In this document: positions 41,501 through 55,200 of the stretch, one piece after another
How positions within the stretch are numbered: the first letter of the stretch is position 1
Layout of the letters: each line of letters starts with the position of its first letter
Assembly (NCBI RefSeq): GCF_010183535.1
Contig: NC_071333.1
Coordinates: 3,348,001 to 3,412,000, forward strand
Length of the DNA: 64,000 nucleotides
Reading direction: 5' to 3'
DNA from: Caenorhabditis remanei
Taxonomy: Eukaryota > Nematoda > Chromadorea > Rhabditida > Rhabditidae
The notes under the pieces: model-generated
The model's database searches: none
Seen by the model: only the letters and a program-made list of their open reading frames with translations
Told to the model about the DNA's origin: nothing
Translations under genes and position numbers: made by a program

Positions 41501-44500
41501 TTAAGGAGAAGGCATGATGATAACCGCGAATGCAGTCCGTCTCACGATACTCCAACTCCTGTGCCTAATAAACTCAAGTAATTTTTATAAATTTTATAAT
41601 TTTAAGGAGAAGGCATGATGATAACCGCGAATGCAGTCCGTCTCACGATACTCCAACTCCTGTGCCTAATAAACTTAGTAATTTTATAAATTTTATAATT
41701 TTAAGGAGAAGGCATGATGATAACCGCGAATGCAGTCCGTCTCACGATACTCCAACTCCTGTGCCTAATAAACTTAGAAATTTTTATAAATTTTATAATT
41801 TTAAGGAGAAGGCATGATGATAGACCGCGAATGCAGTCCGTCTCACGATACTCCAACTCCTGTGCCTAACAAACTTAGAAATTTTATAAATTTTATAATT
41901 TTAAGGAGAAGGCATGATGATAACCGCGAATGCAGTCCGTCTCACGATACTCCAACTCCTGTGCCTAATAAACTTAAGTAAATTTTTATAAATTTTATAA
42001 TTTTAAGGAGAAGGCATGATGATAACCGCGAATGCAGTCCGTCTCACGATACTCCAACTCCTGTGCCTAATAAACTTAGAAATTTTTATAAATTTTATAA
42101 TTTTAAGGAGAAGGCATGATGATAACCGCGAATGCAGTCCGTCTCACGATACTCCAACTCCTGTGCCTAATAAACTTAGAAATTTTTATAAATTTTATAA
42201 TTTTAAGGAGAAGGCATGATGATAACCGCGAATGCAGTCCGTCTCACGATACTCCAACTCCTGTGCCTAATAAACTCAAGTAATTTTTATAAATTTTATA
42301 ATTTTAAGGAGAAGGCATGATGATAACCGCGAATGCAGTCCGTCTCACGATACTCCAACTCCTGTGCCTAACAACCTTAGAAATTTTTATAAATTTTATA
42401 ATTTTAAGGAGAAGGCATGATGATAACCGCGAATGCAGTCCGTCTCACGATACTCCAACTCCTGTGCCTAATAAACTCAAGTAATTTTAATAAATTTTAT
42501 AATTTTAAGGAGAAGGCATGATGATAACCGCAAATGCAGTCCGTCTCACGATACTCCAACTCCTGTGCCTAATAAACTCAAGTAATTTTAATAAATTTTA
42601 TAATTTTAACGGAGAAGGCATGATGATAACCGCGAATGCAGTCCGTCTCACGATACTCCAACTCCTGTGCCTAATAAACTCAAGTAATTTTTAATAAATT
42701 TTATAATTTTAACGGAGAAGGCATGATGATAACCGCAAATGCAGTCCGTCTCACGATACTCCAACTCCTGTGCCTAATAAACTCAAGTAATTTTAATAAA
42801 TTTTATAATTTTAAGGAGAAGGCATGATGATAACCGCGAATGCAGTCCGTCTCACGATACTCCAACTCCTGTGCCTAATAAACTCAAGTAATTTTAATAA
42901 ATTTCATAATTTTAAGGAGAAGGCATGATGATAGACCGCGAATGCAGTCCGTCTCACGATACTCCAACTCCTGTGCCTAACAAACTTAGAAATTTTATAA
43001 ATTTTATAATTTTAAGGAGAAGGCATGATGATAACCGCGAATGCAGTCCGTCTCACGATACTCCAACTGCCTGTGCCTAATAAACTTAGAAATTTTAATA
43101 AATTTTATAATTTTAAGGAGAAGGCATGATGATAGACCGCGAATGCAGTCCGTCTCACGATACTCCAACTCCTGTGCCTAACAAACTTAGAAATTTTTTA
43201 TAATTTTATAATTTTAAGGAGAAGGCATGATGATAACCGCGAATGCAGTCCGTCTCACGATACTCCAACTCCTGTGCCTAATAAACTCAAGTAATTTTTG
43301 TAAATTTTATAATTTTAAGGAGAAGGCATGATGATAACCGCGAATGCAGTCCGTCTCACGATACTCCAACTCCTGTGCCTAACAAACTTAGAAATTTTTA
43401 TAAATTTTATAATTTTAAGGAGAAGGCATGATGATAACCGCGAATGCAGTCCGTCTCACGATACTCCAACTCCTGTGCCTAATAAACTTAGAAATTTTTA
43501 TAAATTTTATAATTTTAAGGAGAAGGCATGATGATAACCGCGAATGCAGTCCGTCTCACGATACTCCAACTCCTGTGCCTAACTAAACTCAGAATTTTTA
43601 TGAATTTTATAATTATAAGGAGAAGGCATGATGATAACCGCGAATGCAGTCCGTCTCACGATACTCCAACTCCTGTGCCTAACAACTTAGAAATTTTTAT
43701 AAATTTTATAATTTTAAGGAGAAGGCATGATGATAACCGCGAATGCAGTCCGTCTCACGATACTCCAACTCCTGTGCCTAATAAACTTAGAAATTTTATA
43801 AATTTTATAATTTTAAGGAGAAGGCATGATGATAGACCGCGAATGCAGTCCGTCTCACGATACTCCAACTCCTGTGCCTAACAAACTTAGAAATTTTCAT
43901 AAATTTTATAATTTTAAGGAGAAGGCATGATGATAACCGCGAATGCAGTCCGTCTCACGATACTCCAACTCCTGTGCCTGATAAACTCAAGTAATTTTTA
44001 TAAATTTTATAATTTTAAGGAGAAGGCATGATGATAACCGCGAATGCAGTCCGTCTCACGATACTCCAACTCCTGTGCCTAATAAACTTAGAAATTTTTA
44101 TAAATTTTATAATTTTAAGGAGAAGGCATGATGATAGACCGCGAATGCAGTCCGTCTCACGATAATCCAACTCCTGTGCCTAATAAACTTAGAAATTTTT
44201 ATAAATTTTATAATTTTAAGGAGAAGGCATGATGATAACCGCGAATGCAGTCCGTCTCACGATAATCCAACTCCTGTGCCTAATAAACTCAAGTATTTTT
44301 TATAAATTTTATAATTTTAAGGAGAAGGCATGATGATAACCGCGAATGCACTCCGTCTCACGATAATCCAACTCCTGTGCCTAATAAACTCAAGTAATTT
44401 TTATAAATTTTATAATTTTAAGGAGAAGGCATGATGATAACCGCGAATGCAGTCCGTCTCACGATACTCCAACTCCTGTGCCTAATAAACTTAGAAATTT

Positions 44501-45695
44501 TTATAAATTTTATAATTTTAAGGAGAAGGCATGATGATAGACCGCGAATGCAGTCCGTCTCACGATACTCCAACTCCTGTGCCTAACAAACTTAGAAATT
44601 TTCATAAATTTTATAATTTTAAGGAGAAGGCATGATGATAACCGCGAATGCAGTCCGTCTCACGATAATCAAACTCCTGTGCCTAATAAACTCAAGTAAT
44701 TTTTATAAATTTTATAATTTTAAGGAGAAGGCATGATGATAACCGCGAATGCAGTCCGTCTCACGATACTCCAACTCCTGTGCCTAATAAACTCAAGTAA
44801 TTTTTATAAATTTTAAATTTTAAGGAGAAGGCATGATGATAACCGCGAATGCAGTCCGTCTCACGATACTCCAACTCCTGTGCCTAATAAACTTAGAAAT
44901 TTTTATAAATTTTATAATTTTAAGGAGAAGGCATGATGATAACCGCGAATGCAGTCCGTCTCACGATACTCCAACTCCTGTGCCTAATAAACTTAGAAAT
45001 TTTTATAAATTTTATAATTTTAAGGAGAAGGCATGATGATAGACCGCGAATGCAGTCCGTCTCACGATACTCCAACTCCTGTGCCTAACAAACTTAGAAA
45101 TTTTCATAAATTTTATAATTTTAAGGAGAAGGCATGATGATAATTGCGAATGCAGTCCGTCTCACGATAATCCAACTCCTGTGCCTAATAAACTCAAGTA
45201 TTTTTCATAAATTTTATAATTTTAAGGAGAAGGCATGATGATAACCGCGAATGCAGTCCGTCTCACGATAATCCAACTCCTGTGCCTAATAAACTCAAGT
45301 AATTTTTATAAATTTTATAATTTTAAGGAGAAGGCATGATGATAACCGCGAATGCAGTCCGTCTCACGATACTCCAACTCCTGTGCCTAATAAACTCAAG
45401 TAATTTTTATAAATTTTTAAATTTTAAGGAGAAGGCATGATGATAACCGCGAATGCAGTCCGTCTCACGATACTCCAACTCCTGTGCCTAATAAACTTAG
45501 AAATTTTTATAAATTTTATAATTTTAAGGAGAAGGCATGATGATAACCGCGAATGCAGTCCGTCTCACGATACTCCAACTCCTGTGCCTAATAAACTTAG
45601 AAATTTTTATAAATTTTATAATTTTAAGGAGAAGGCATGATGATAACCGCGAATGCAGTCCGTCTCATGATACTCCAACTCCTGTGCCTAATAAA
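35587..45695 (+). repeat. Satellite array 1, about 100 copies of a 100-101 bp unit
   Basis: The unit begins GGAGAAGGCATGATGATAAC. A conserved GC-balanced core of about 66 bp ends CCTAATAAACT, followed by an A/T linker of about 34 bp. Two linker types alternate: CTCAAGTAATTTTAATAAA and CTTAGAAATTTTTATAAA. Variants such as GATAGACCGC, CAATACTCC and ATACTTTCAAG recur together at about 36.9 kb and again 1.4 kb later, showing block duplication. Units are mostly 100-101 bp, so frames shift each repeat and the recurring 67-codon frames are artefacts. The array stops inside a unit at 45695. Confidence 0.97.
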
Positions 45696-45831
45696 GTGTT
45701 TGTCTATTGTTTCCTATCATTTTCCCTTCCCCCATTTCCCCTGTTTTATCACTTTCTATTCACTTATACTCAATGAACCTGTATTACTCTTATACCATCG
45801 AACCACCTACACACTCATTGAGCTCTCACTC
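45696..45831 (+). other. Left-only junction sequence
   Basis: 136 bp between array 1 and the inverted arm that has no counterpart on the right, where the arm joins array 2 directly at about 49275. C/T-rich; no feature recognised. Confidence 0.6.
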
Positions 45832-46295
45832 CCCAGGGGCCTCTCTAATTAGAACTAACTTGACAATTGATAAGAAGCCATTCCCCTTGATTCCAGGTCC
45901 ATTTCTCGTTGTCGTCCTAGTCGTTGATTGTTTGTGGAGTTCTCTTGTGTAGATGTGTGGTCGTATCTGAAAACTTATCAACATTAAAATCATCAATCAA
46001 AGAGATAGAGGAAGAAACCAAGAGAGTTTGGCTAAAAAAAGTAACTTGAGCAAGAAATAAAAAGGAGGTGTAAGTAGCACAGGTAGGTATGAAATATGAA
46101 ATAGGTATGAAATAGGAAAGGAATGCTATGAAAACCAGGGAGAGACCAAAAAAAGGGGACTGCTCGGTGTAAGAGTGAAAGGGACAACTGACTGTGTTCC
46201 ATATGGCTAGTCTTATATGGTCAGGGGGCGTGTCCTATTTGCTGCCATCTAATAGATTTCCCATAGAGGTAAGTGACAGGTGGAGAAGAAAATAA

Positions 46296-46425
46296 CAATA
46301 AGAACACAGGACGTCTTCTTCACGTTTATAGTTATTGATTTGTCATTTTTGTTCACACCTGTCGGTATGACCTCAATTGGCATGTTAACCAATGAATGTG
46401 AAGAAGACGGCCTGTGTTCTGCCAT
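46296..46425. repeat. Small hairpin/MITE-like unit in the left arm (mirrored at about 48683-48812)
   Basis: AGAACACAGGACGTCTTC on one side and its near complement GAAGACGGCCTGTGTTCT on the other enclose about 90 bp. The same unit is present inverted in the right arm. Such ends suggest a short inverted-repeat insertion that predates the large inversion. Confidence 0.5.
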
Positions 46426-46867
46426 AACGGTTCTCTGGAAAATATATCGATTGACGGAAGGAATTCAAATTTTAACAAGTGTTTTGTTCAAAACTGAAAA
46501 AAAATGTACCTGATGTTAGAAAATGTTGTGCCTCAGTGATCTTAGCGAGTTTTTTGACTAAAGTAAAGCGCAACTAGTTTTTCCAATCTGTTCTTGCTAA
46601 TTATAGGAAGTGGGAAGTAGCGGGAACGATGCAGATCCTTAGGTCCACGTGTTTAGAAATAAAAGTATTAATAGCTAAAACAAGTTGAAATTTTGAACAC
46701 TAGTCAGATACAGAGTGAGCATAACAAGAGAGCAACTGAAACACTAATAGATATCAAGAGCAAGATTTTCGAAATCATTCGGCATGGGGGAAGCTTTTTT
46801 TGAATTGTGTGAATTTGCTAAACTCATCAGTTTTAAAATATGAAATAAGAATTCAAGAAGTAACTTG

Positions 46868-48239
46868 ACATGGAATGTATTTTGACTGCTACCCCTAAAG
46901 TACTGATTTTTTTCGCTCATTCGATAAGTGTTCTCGAGACAAAATGGCCCATAAAGGCTTTTCCTGTGATGTGACCTCGTTTTTGAAAAATTGAGATTTT
47001 TCGAAAATGAAATTTTTTCGAAAAATTTTTTTCATTAATTTTTTTCATTATTTTACCGGATTGTTCAGAAAATGGGCTTTACACATAATTGTAGCAAATT
47101 TCATGAAGTTTTTGACAAAAATATGACACTAGATTGCAAGTTTTCTCATGTGGTGGAAATTCAATTGCTGATAACTCCTCTTAAACTAAAGCAAACTTGT
47201 TCAAAAGCTTAGAACAATCCAAAAATAACTATTGCTTCTCAAAAATCATAATTGGGCTGTTTTTCCAAAAATTATTTTTTTTGATTTTTGATAAGGGGGG
47301 ACCACATGAAATTTTTCCAGAAACTTGAAAATTTTTTTTTCGAAAACAACAACAATTAACGGTTTTCAGCATCTATTCTTGTTTACAAACTTGTTTTGAG
47401 TTGTTTTCGAAAAAAAATTTTTTCAAGTTTCTGGAAACATTTCATGTGGTCCCCCCTTATCAAAAATCGAAAAAAATAATTTTTGGAAAAACAGCCCAAT
47501 TATGATTTTTGAGAAGCAATTGTCATTTTTGGGTTGATCTGAGCTTTTGAACAAGTTTGCTTCAGTTTTAGAGGAATTATGAGCAATTGAATCTCCACCA
47601 CATGAGAAAACTTGCAATCTTTGAACGAGTGTTATGACAAGAGAAGTTAACAGGGATGTGAATCATTGTTTGAAAATGGTGGAACATAATCTGAAAATTG
47701 TTATTTTTATTAAATTTGATTGGGAGCTTGGACAATATTAGAAATTCGAACTTATTTCCGACATGTCACATTTTTTCGAAAAATGAAAATTTTCAGAGCA
47801 ATGTTTTCCTTAATTTTCAACTGGAAGCGACTATAGTGCTATATGAAAAAATGATCCGCATAAGTTGTACTTTCTTATCATATGTATGTCACCTCTGCCG
47901 ACCTCGAAAAAAAAATTTTTTTTTGGAGGGTGTCACATTTTTACGTTTTTCAGGATCAAAAAATTATTTTTTCATGAGTGTCATATTTTTGTCAAAAACT
48001 TCATGAAATTTGCTACAATTATGTGTAAAGCCCATTTTCTGAACAATCCGGTAAAATAATGAAAAAAATTAATGAAAAAAATTTTTCGAAAAAATTTCAT
48101 TTTCGAAAAATCTCAATTTTTCAAAAACGAGGTCACATCACAGGAAAAGCCTTTATGGGCCATTTTGTCTCGAGAACACTTATCGAATGAGCGAAAAAAA
48201 TCAGTACTTTAGGGGTAGCAGTCAAAATACATTCCATGT
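46868..48239. mobile_element. Palindromic element PAL, copy B (1.37 kb)
   Basis: Ends ACATGGAATGTATTTTGAC and its complement. Same family as 32571-34304: shared GGTACTTTAGGGG-like subterminal words, the GACCACATGAAATTTTTCC block and the central loop with CATCTATTCTTGTTTA. It is shorter than copy A, with arms of about 500 and 840 bp in overall match. It occupies the exact centre of the 20.6-kb inverted repeat. Confidence 0.8.
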
Positions 48240-49274
48240 CAAGTTACTTCTTGAATTCTTATTTCATATTTTAAAACTGATGAGTTTAGCAAATTCACAC
48301 AATTCAAAAAAAGCTTCCCCCATGCCGAATGATTTCGAAAATCTTGCTCTTGATATCTATTAGTGTTTCAGTTGCTCTCTTGTTATGCTCACTCTGTATC
48401 TGACTAGTGTTCAAAATTTCAACTTGTTTTAGCTATTAATACTTTTATTTCTAAACACGTGGACCTAAGGATCTGCATCGTTCCCGCTACTTCCCACTTC
48501 CTATAATTAGCAAGAACAGATTGGAAAAACTAGTTGCGCTTTACTTTAGTCAAAAAACTCGCTAAGATCACTGAGGCACAACATTTTCTAACATCAGGTA
48601 CATTTTTTTTCAGTTTTGAACAAAACACTTGTTAAAATTTGAATTCCTTCCGTCAATCGATATATTTTCCAGAGAACCGTTATGGCAGAACACAGGCCGT
48701 CTTCTTCACATTCATTGGTTAACATGCCAATTGAGGTCATACCGACAGGTGTGAACAAAAATGACAAATCAATAACTATAAACGTGAAGAAGACGTCCTG
48801 TGTTCTTATTGTTATTTTCTTCTCCACCTGTCACTTACCTCTATGGGAAATCTATTAGATGGCAGCAAATAGGACACGCCCCCTGACCATATAAGACTAG
48901 CCATATGGAACACAGTCAGTTGTCCCTTTCACTCTTACACCGAGCAGTTCCCTCTTTTTGGTCTCTCTCTGGTTTTCATAGCATTCCTTTCCTATTTCAT
49001 ACCTATTTCATATTTCATACCTACCTGTGCTACTTACACCTCCTTTTTATTTCTTGCTCAAGTTACTTTTTTTAGCCAAACTCTCTTGGTTTCTTCCTCT
49101 ATCTCTTTGATTGATGATTTTAATGTTGATAAGTTTTCAGATACGACCACACATCTACACAAGAGAACTCCACAAACAATCAACGACTAGGACGACAACG
49201 AGAAATGGACCTGGAATCAAGGAGAATGGCTTCTTATCAATTGTCAAGTTAGTTCTAATTAGAGAGGCCCCTGG

Positions 49275-52200
49275 GGTTTATTTGGCACAGGAGTTGGAGT
49301 ATCGTGAGACGGACTGCATTCGCGGTTATCATCATGCCTTCTCCTTAAAATTATAAAATTTATAAAAATTACTTGAGTTTATTAGGCACAGGAGTTGGAG
49401 TATCGTGAGACGGACTGCATTCGCGGTTATCATCATGCCTTCTCCTTAAAATTATAAAATTTATAAAAATTACTTGAGTTTATTAGGCACAGGAGTTGGA
49501 GTATCGTGAGACGGACTGCATTCGCGGTTATCATCATGCCTTCTCCTTAAAATTATGAAATTTATAAAAATTTCTAAGTTTATTAGGCACAGGAGTTGGA
49601 GTATCATGAGACGGGCTGCATTCGCGGTTATCATCATGCCTTCTCCCTAAAATTATAGAATTAATAAAAATTACTTGAGTTTATTAGGCACAGGAGTTGG
49701 AGTATCGTGAGACGGACTGCATTCGCGGTTATCATCATGCCTTCTCCTCAAAATTATAAAATTTATAAAAATTTCTAAGTTTATTAGGCACAGGTGTTGG
49801 AGTATCGTGAGACGGACTGCATTTGCGGTTATCATCATGCCTTCTCCTTAAAATTATAAAATTTATAAAAATTACTTGAGTTTATTAGGCACAGGAGTTG
49901 GAGTATCGTGAGACGGACTGCATTCGCGGTTATCATCATGCCTTCTCCTCAAAATTTTAAAATTTATAAAAATTTCTAAGTTTATTAGGCACAGGAGTTG
50001 GAGTATCGTGAGACGGACTGCATTCGCGGTTATCATCATGCCTTCTCCTTAAAATTATAAAATTAATAAAAATTACTTGAGTTTATTAGGCACAGGAGTT
50101 GGAGTATCGTGAGACGGACTGCATTCGCGGTTATCATCATGCCTTCTCCTTAAAATTATAAAATTTATAAAAATTACTTGAGTTTATTAGGCACAGGAGT
50201 TGGAGTATCGTGAGACGGACTGCATTCGCGGTTATCATCATGCCTTCTCCTTAAAATTATAAAATTTATAAAAATTTCTAAGTTTATTAGGCACAGGAGT
50301 TGGAGTATCGTGAGACGGACTGCATTCGCGGTTATCATCATGCGTTCTCCTTAAAATTATAAAATTTATAAAAATTTCTAAGTTTGTTAGGCACAGGAGT
50401 TGGAGTATCGTGAGACGGACTGCATTCGCGGTTATCATTATGCCTTCTCCTTAAAATTATAAAATTTATAAAAATTACTTGAGTTTATTAGGCACAGGAG
50501 TTGGAGTATCGTGAGACGGACTGCATTCGCGGTTATCATCATGCCTTCTCCTCAAAATTTTAAAACTTATAAAAATTTCTAAGTTTATTAGGCACAGGAG
50601 TTGGAGTATCGTGAGACGGACTGCATTCGCGGTTATCATCATGCCTTCTCCTTAAAATTATAAAATTAATAAAAATTACTTGAGTTTATTAGGCACAGGA
50701 GTTGGAGTATCGTGAGACGGACTGCATTCGCGGTTATCATCATGCCTTCTCCTTAAAATTATAAAATTTATAAAAATAACTTGAGTTTATTAGGCACAGG
50801 AGTTGGAGTATCGTGAGACGGACTGCATTCGCGGTTATCATCATGCCTTCTCCTTAAAATTATAAAATTTATAAAAATTTCTAAGTTTATTAGGCACAGG
50901 AGTTGGAGTATCGTGAGACGGACTGCATTCGCGGTTATCATCATGCGTTCTCCTTAAAATTATAAAATTTATAAAAATTTCTAAGTTTATTAGGCACAGG
51001 AGTTGGAGTATCGTGAGACGGACTGCATTCGCGGTTATCATCATGCGTTCTCCTTAAAATTATAAAATTTATAAAAATTACTTGAGTTTATTAGGCACAG
51101 GAGTTGGAGTATCGTGAGACGGACTGCATTCGCGGTTATCATCATGCCTTCTCCTTAAAATTATAAAATTTATAAAAATTACTTGAGTTTATTAGGCACA
51201 GGAGTTGGAGTATCGTGAGACGGACTGCATTCGCGGTTATCATCATGCGTTCTCCTTAAAATTATAAAATTTATAAAAATTTCTAAGTTTATTAGGCACA
51301 GGAGTTGGAGTATCGTGAGACGGACTGCATTCGCGGTTATCATCATGCCTTCTCCTTAAAATTATAAAATTTATAAAAATTTCTAAGTTTGTTAGGCACA
51401 GGAGTTGGAGTATCGTGAGACGGACTGCATTCGCGGTTATCATTATGCCTTCTCCTTAAAATTATAAAATTTATAAAAATTACTTGAGTTTATTAGGCAC
51501 AGGAGTTGGAGTATCGTGAGACGGACTGCATTCGCGGTTATCATCATGCCTTCTCCTTAAAATTATAAAATTTATAAAAATTACTTGAGTTTATTAGGCA
51601 CAGGAGTTGGAGTATCGTGAGACGGACTGCATTCGCGGTTATCATCATGCCTTCTCCTTAAAATTATAAAATTTATAAAAATTACTTGAGTTTATTAGGC
51701 ACAGGAGTTGGAGTATCGTGAGACGGACTGCATTCGCGGTTATCATCATGCGTTCTCCTTAAAATTATAAAATTTATAAAAATTTCTAAGTTTATTAGGC
51801 ACAGGAGTTGGAGTATCGTGAGACGGACTGCATTCGCGGTTATCATCATGCCTTCTCCTTAAAATTATAAAATTTATAAAAATTACTTGAGTTTATTAGG
51901 CACAGGAGTTGGAGTATCGTGAGACGGACTGCATTCGCGGTTATCATCATGCCTTCTCCTTAAAATTATAAAATTTATAAAAATTACTTGAGTTTATTAG
52001 GCACAGGAGTTGGAGTATCGTGAGACGGACTGCATTCGCGGTTATCATCATGCCTTCTCCTTAAAATTATAAAATTTATAAAAATTACTTGAGTTTATTA
52101 GGCACAGGAGTTGGAGTATCGTGAGACGGACTGCATTCGCGGTTATCATCATGCCTTCTCCTTAAAATTATAAAATTTATAAAAATTACTTGAGTTTATT

Positions 52201-55200
52201 AGGCACAGGAGTTGGAGTATCGTGAGACGGACTGCATTCGCGGTTATCATCATGCCTTCTCCTTAAAATTATAAAATTTATAAAAATTTCTAAGTTTATT
52301 AGGCACAGGAGTTGGAGTATCGTGAGACGGACTGCATTCGCGGTTATCATCATGCGTTCTCCTTAAAATTATAAAATTTATAAAAATTTCTAAGTTTATT
52401 AGGCACAGGAGTTGGAGTATCGTGAGACGGACTGCATTCGCGGTTATCATCATGCCTTCTCCTTAAAATTATAAAATTAATAAAAATTACTTGAGTTTAT
52501 TAGGCACAGGAGTTGGAGTATCGTGAGACGGACTGCATTCGCGGTTATCATCATGCCTTCTCCTTAAAATTATAAAATTTATAAAAATTACTTGAGTTTA
52601 TTAGGCACAGGAGTTGGAGTATCGTGAGACGGACTGCATTCGCGGTTATCATCATGCCTTCTCCTTAAAATTATAAAATTTATAAAAATTTCTAAGTTTA
52701 TTAGGCACAGGAGTTGGAGTATCGTGAGACGGACTGCATTCGCGGTTATCATCATGCGTTCTCCTTAAAATTATAAAATTTATAAAAATTTCTAAGTTTG
52801 TTAGGCACAGGAGTTGGAGTATCGTGAGACGGACTGCATTCGCGGTTATCATTATGCCTTCTCCTTAAAATTATAAAATTTATAAAAATTACTTGAGTTT
52901 ATTAGGCACAGGAGTTGGAGTATCGTGAGACGGACTGCATTCGCGGTTATCATCATGCCTTCTCCTTAAAATTATAAAATTTATAAAAATTACTTGAGTT
53001 TATTAGGCACAGGAGTTGGAGTATCGTGAGACGGACTGCATTCGCGGTTATCATCATGCCTTCTCCTTAAAATTATAAAATTTATAAAAATTACTTGAGT
53101 TTATTAGGCACAGGAGTTGGAGTATCGTGAGACGGACTGCATTCGCGGTTATCATCATGCCTTCTCCTTAAAATTATAAAATTTATAAAAATTACTTGAG
53201 TTTATTAGGCACAGGAGTTGGAGTATCGTGAGACGGACTGCATTCGCGGTTATCATCATGCCTTCTCCTTAAAATTATAAAATTTATAAAAATTACTTGA
53301 GTTTATTAGGCACAGGAGTTGGAGTATCGTGAGACGGACTGCATTCGCGGTTATCATCATGCGTTCTCCTTAAAATTATAAAATTTATAAAAATTTCTAA
53401 GTTTATTAGGCACAGGAGTTGGAGTATCGTGAGACGGACTGCATTCGCGGTTATCATCATGCCTTCTCCTTAAAATTATAAAATTTATAAAAATTACTTG
53501 AGTTTATTAGGCACAGGAGTTGGAGTATCGTGAGACGGACTGCATTCGCGGTTATCATCATGCCTTCTCCTTAAAATTATAAAATTTATAAAAATTACTT
53601 GAGTTTATTAGGCACAGGAGTTGGAGTATCGTGAGACGGACTGCATTCGCGGTTATCATCATGCCTTCTCCTTAAAATTATAAAATTTATAAAAATTTCT
53701 AAGTTTATTAGGCACAGGAGTTGGAGTATCGTGAGACGGACTGCATTCGCGGTTATCATCATGCGTTCTCCTTAAAATTATAAAATTTATAAAAATTTCT
53801 AAGTTTGTTAGGCACAGGAGTTGGAGTATCGTGAGACGGACTGCATTCGCGGTTATCATTATGCCTTCTCCTTAAAATTATAAAATTTATAAAAATTACT
53901 TGAGTTTATTAGGCACAGGAGTTGGAGTATCGTGAGACGGACTGCATTCGCGGTTATCATCATGCCTTCTCCTCAAAATTTTAAAATTTATAAAAATTTC
54001 TAAGTTTATTAGGCACAGGAGTTGGAGTATCGTGAGACGGACTGCATTCGCGGTTATCATCATGCCTTCTCCTTAAAATTATAAAATTAATAAAAATTAC
54101 TTGAGTTTATTAGGCACAGGAGTTGGAGTATCGTGAGACGGACTGCATTCGCGGTTATCATCATGCCTTCTCCTTAAAATTATAAAATTTATAAAAATTA
54201 CTTGAGTTTATTAGGCACAGGAGTTGGAGTATCGTGAGACGGACTGCATTCGCGGTTATCATCATGCCTTCTCCTTAAAATTATAAAATTTATAAAAATT
54301 TCTAAGTTTATTAGGCACAGGAGTTGGAGTATCGTGAGACGGACTGCATTCGCGGTTATCATCATGCGTTCTCCTTAAAATTATAAAATTTATAAAAATT
54401 TCTAAGTTTGTTAGGCACAGGAGTTGGAGTATCGTGAGACGGACTGCATTCGCGGTTATCATTATGCCTTCTCCTTAAAATTATAAAATTTATAAAAATT
54501 ACTTGAGTTTATTAGGCACAGGAGTTGGAGTATCGTGAGACGGACTGCATTCGCGGTTATCATCATGCCTTCTCCTTAAAATTATAAAATTTATAAAAAT
54601 TACTTGAGTTTATTAGGCACAGGAGTTGGAGTATCGTGAGACGGACTGCATTCGCGGTTATCATCATGCCTTCTCCTTAAAATTATAAAATTTATAAAAA
54701 TTTCTAAGTTTATTAGGCACAGGAGTTGGAGTATCGTGAGACGGACTGCATTCGCGGTTATCATCATGCGTTCTCCTTAAAATTATAAAATTTATAAAAA
54801 TTTCTAAGTTTATTAGGCACAGGAGTTGGAGTATCGTGAGACGGACTGCATTCGCGGTTATCATCATGCGTTCTCCTCAAAATTATAAAATTTATAAAAA
54901 TTTCTAAGTTTATTAGGCACAGGAGTTGGAGTATCGTGAGACGAACTGCATTCGCGGTTATCATCATGCCTTCTCCTTAAAATTATAAAATTTATAAAAA
55001 TTACTTGAGTTTATTAGGCACAGGAGTTGGAGTATCGTGAGACGGACTGCATTCGCGGTTATCATCATGCCTTCTCCTTGAAATTATAAAATTTATAAAA
55101 ATTTCTAAGTTTATTAGGCACAGGAGTTGGAGTATCGTGAGACGGACTGCATTCGCGGTTATCATCATGCGTTCTCCTTAAAATTATAAAATTTATAAAA

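Noticed and set aside
35997..45852. Repeated 67-codon frames (MMITANAV... type) in both arrays
   Set aside because: The period is not a multiple of three and the frames are copies of the satellite in different phases, with no start context or conservation.
46280..48827. Mirror-image 77-codon frames in the large inverted arms
   Set aside because: Start at a non-ATG codon, span a small hairpin insertion, and show no splice sites or domain.
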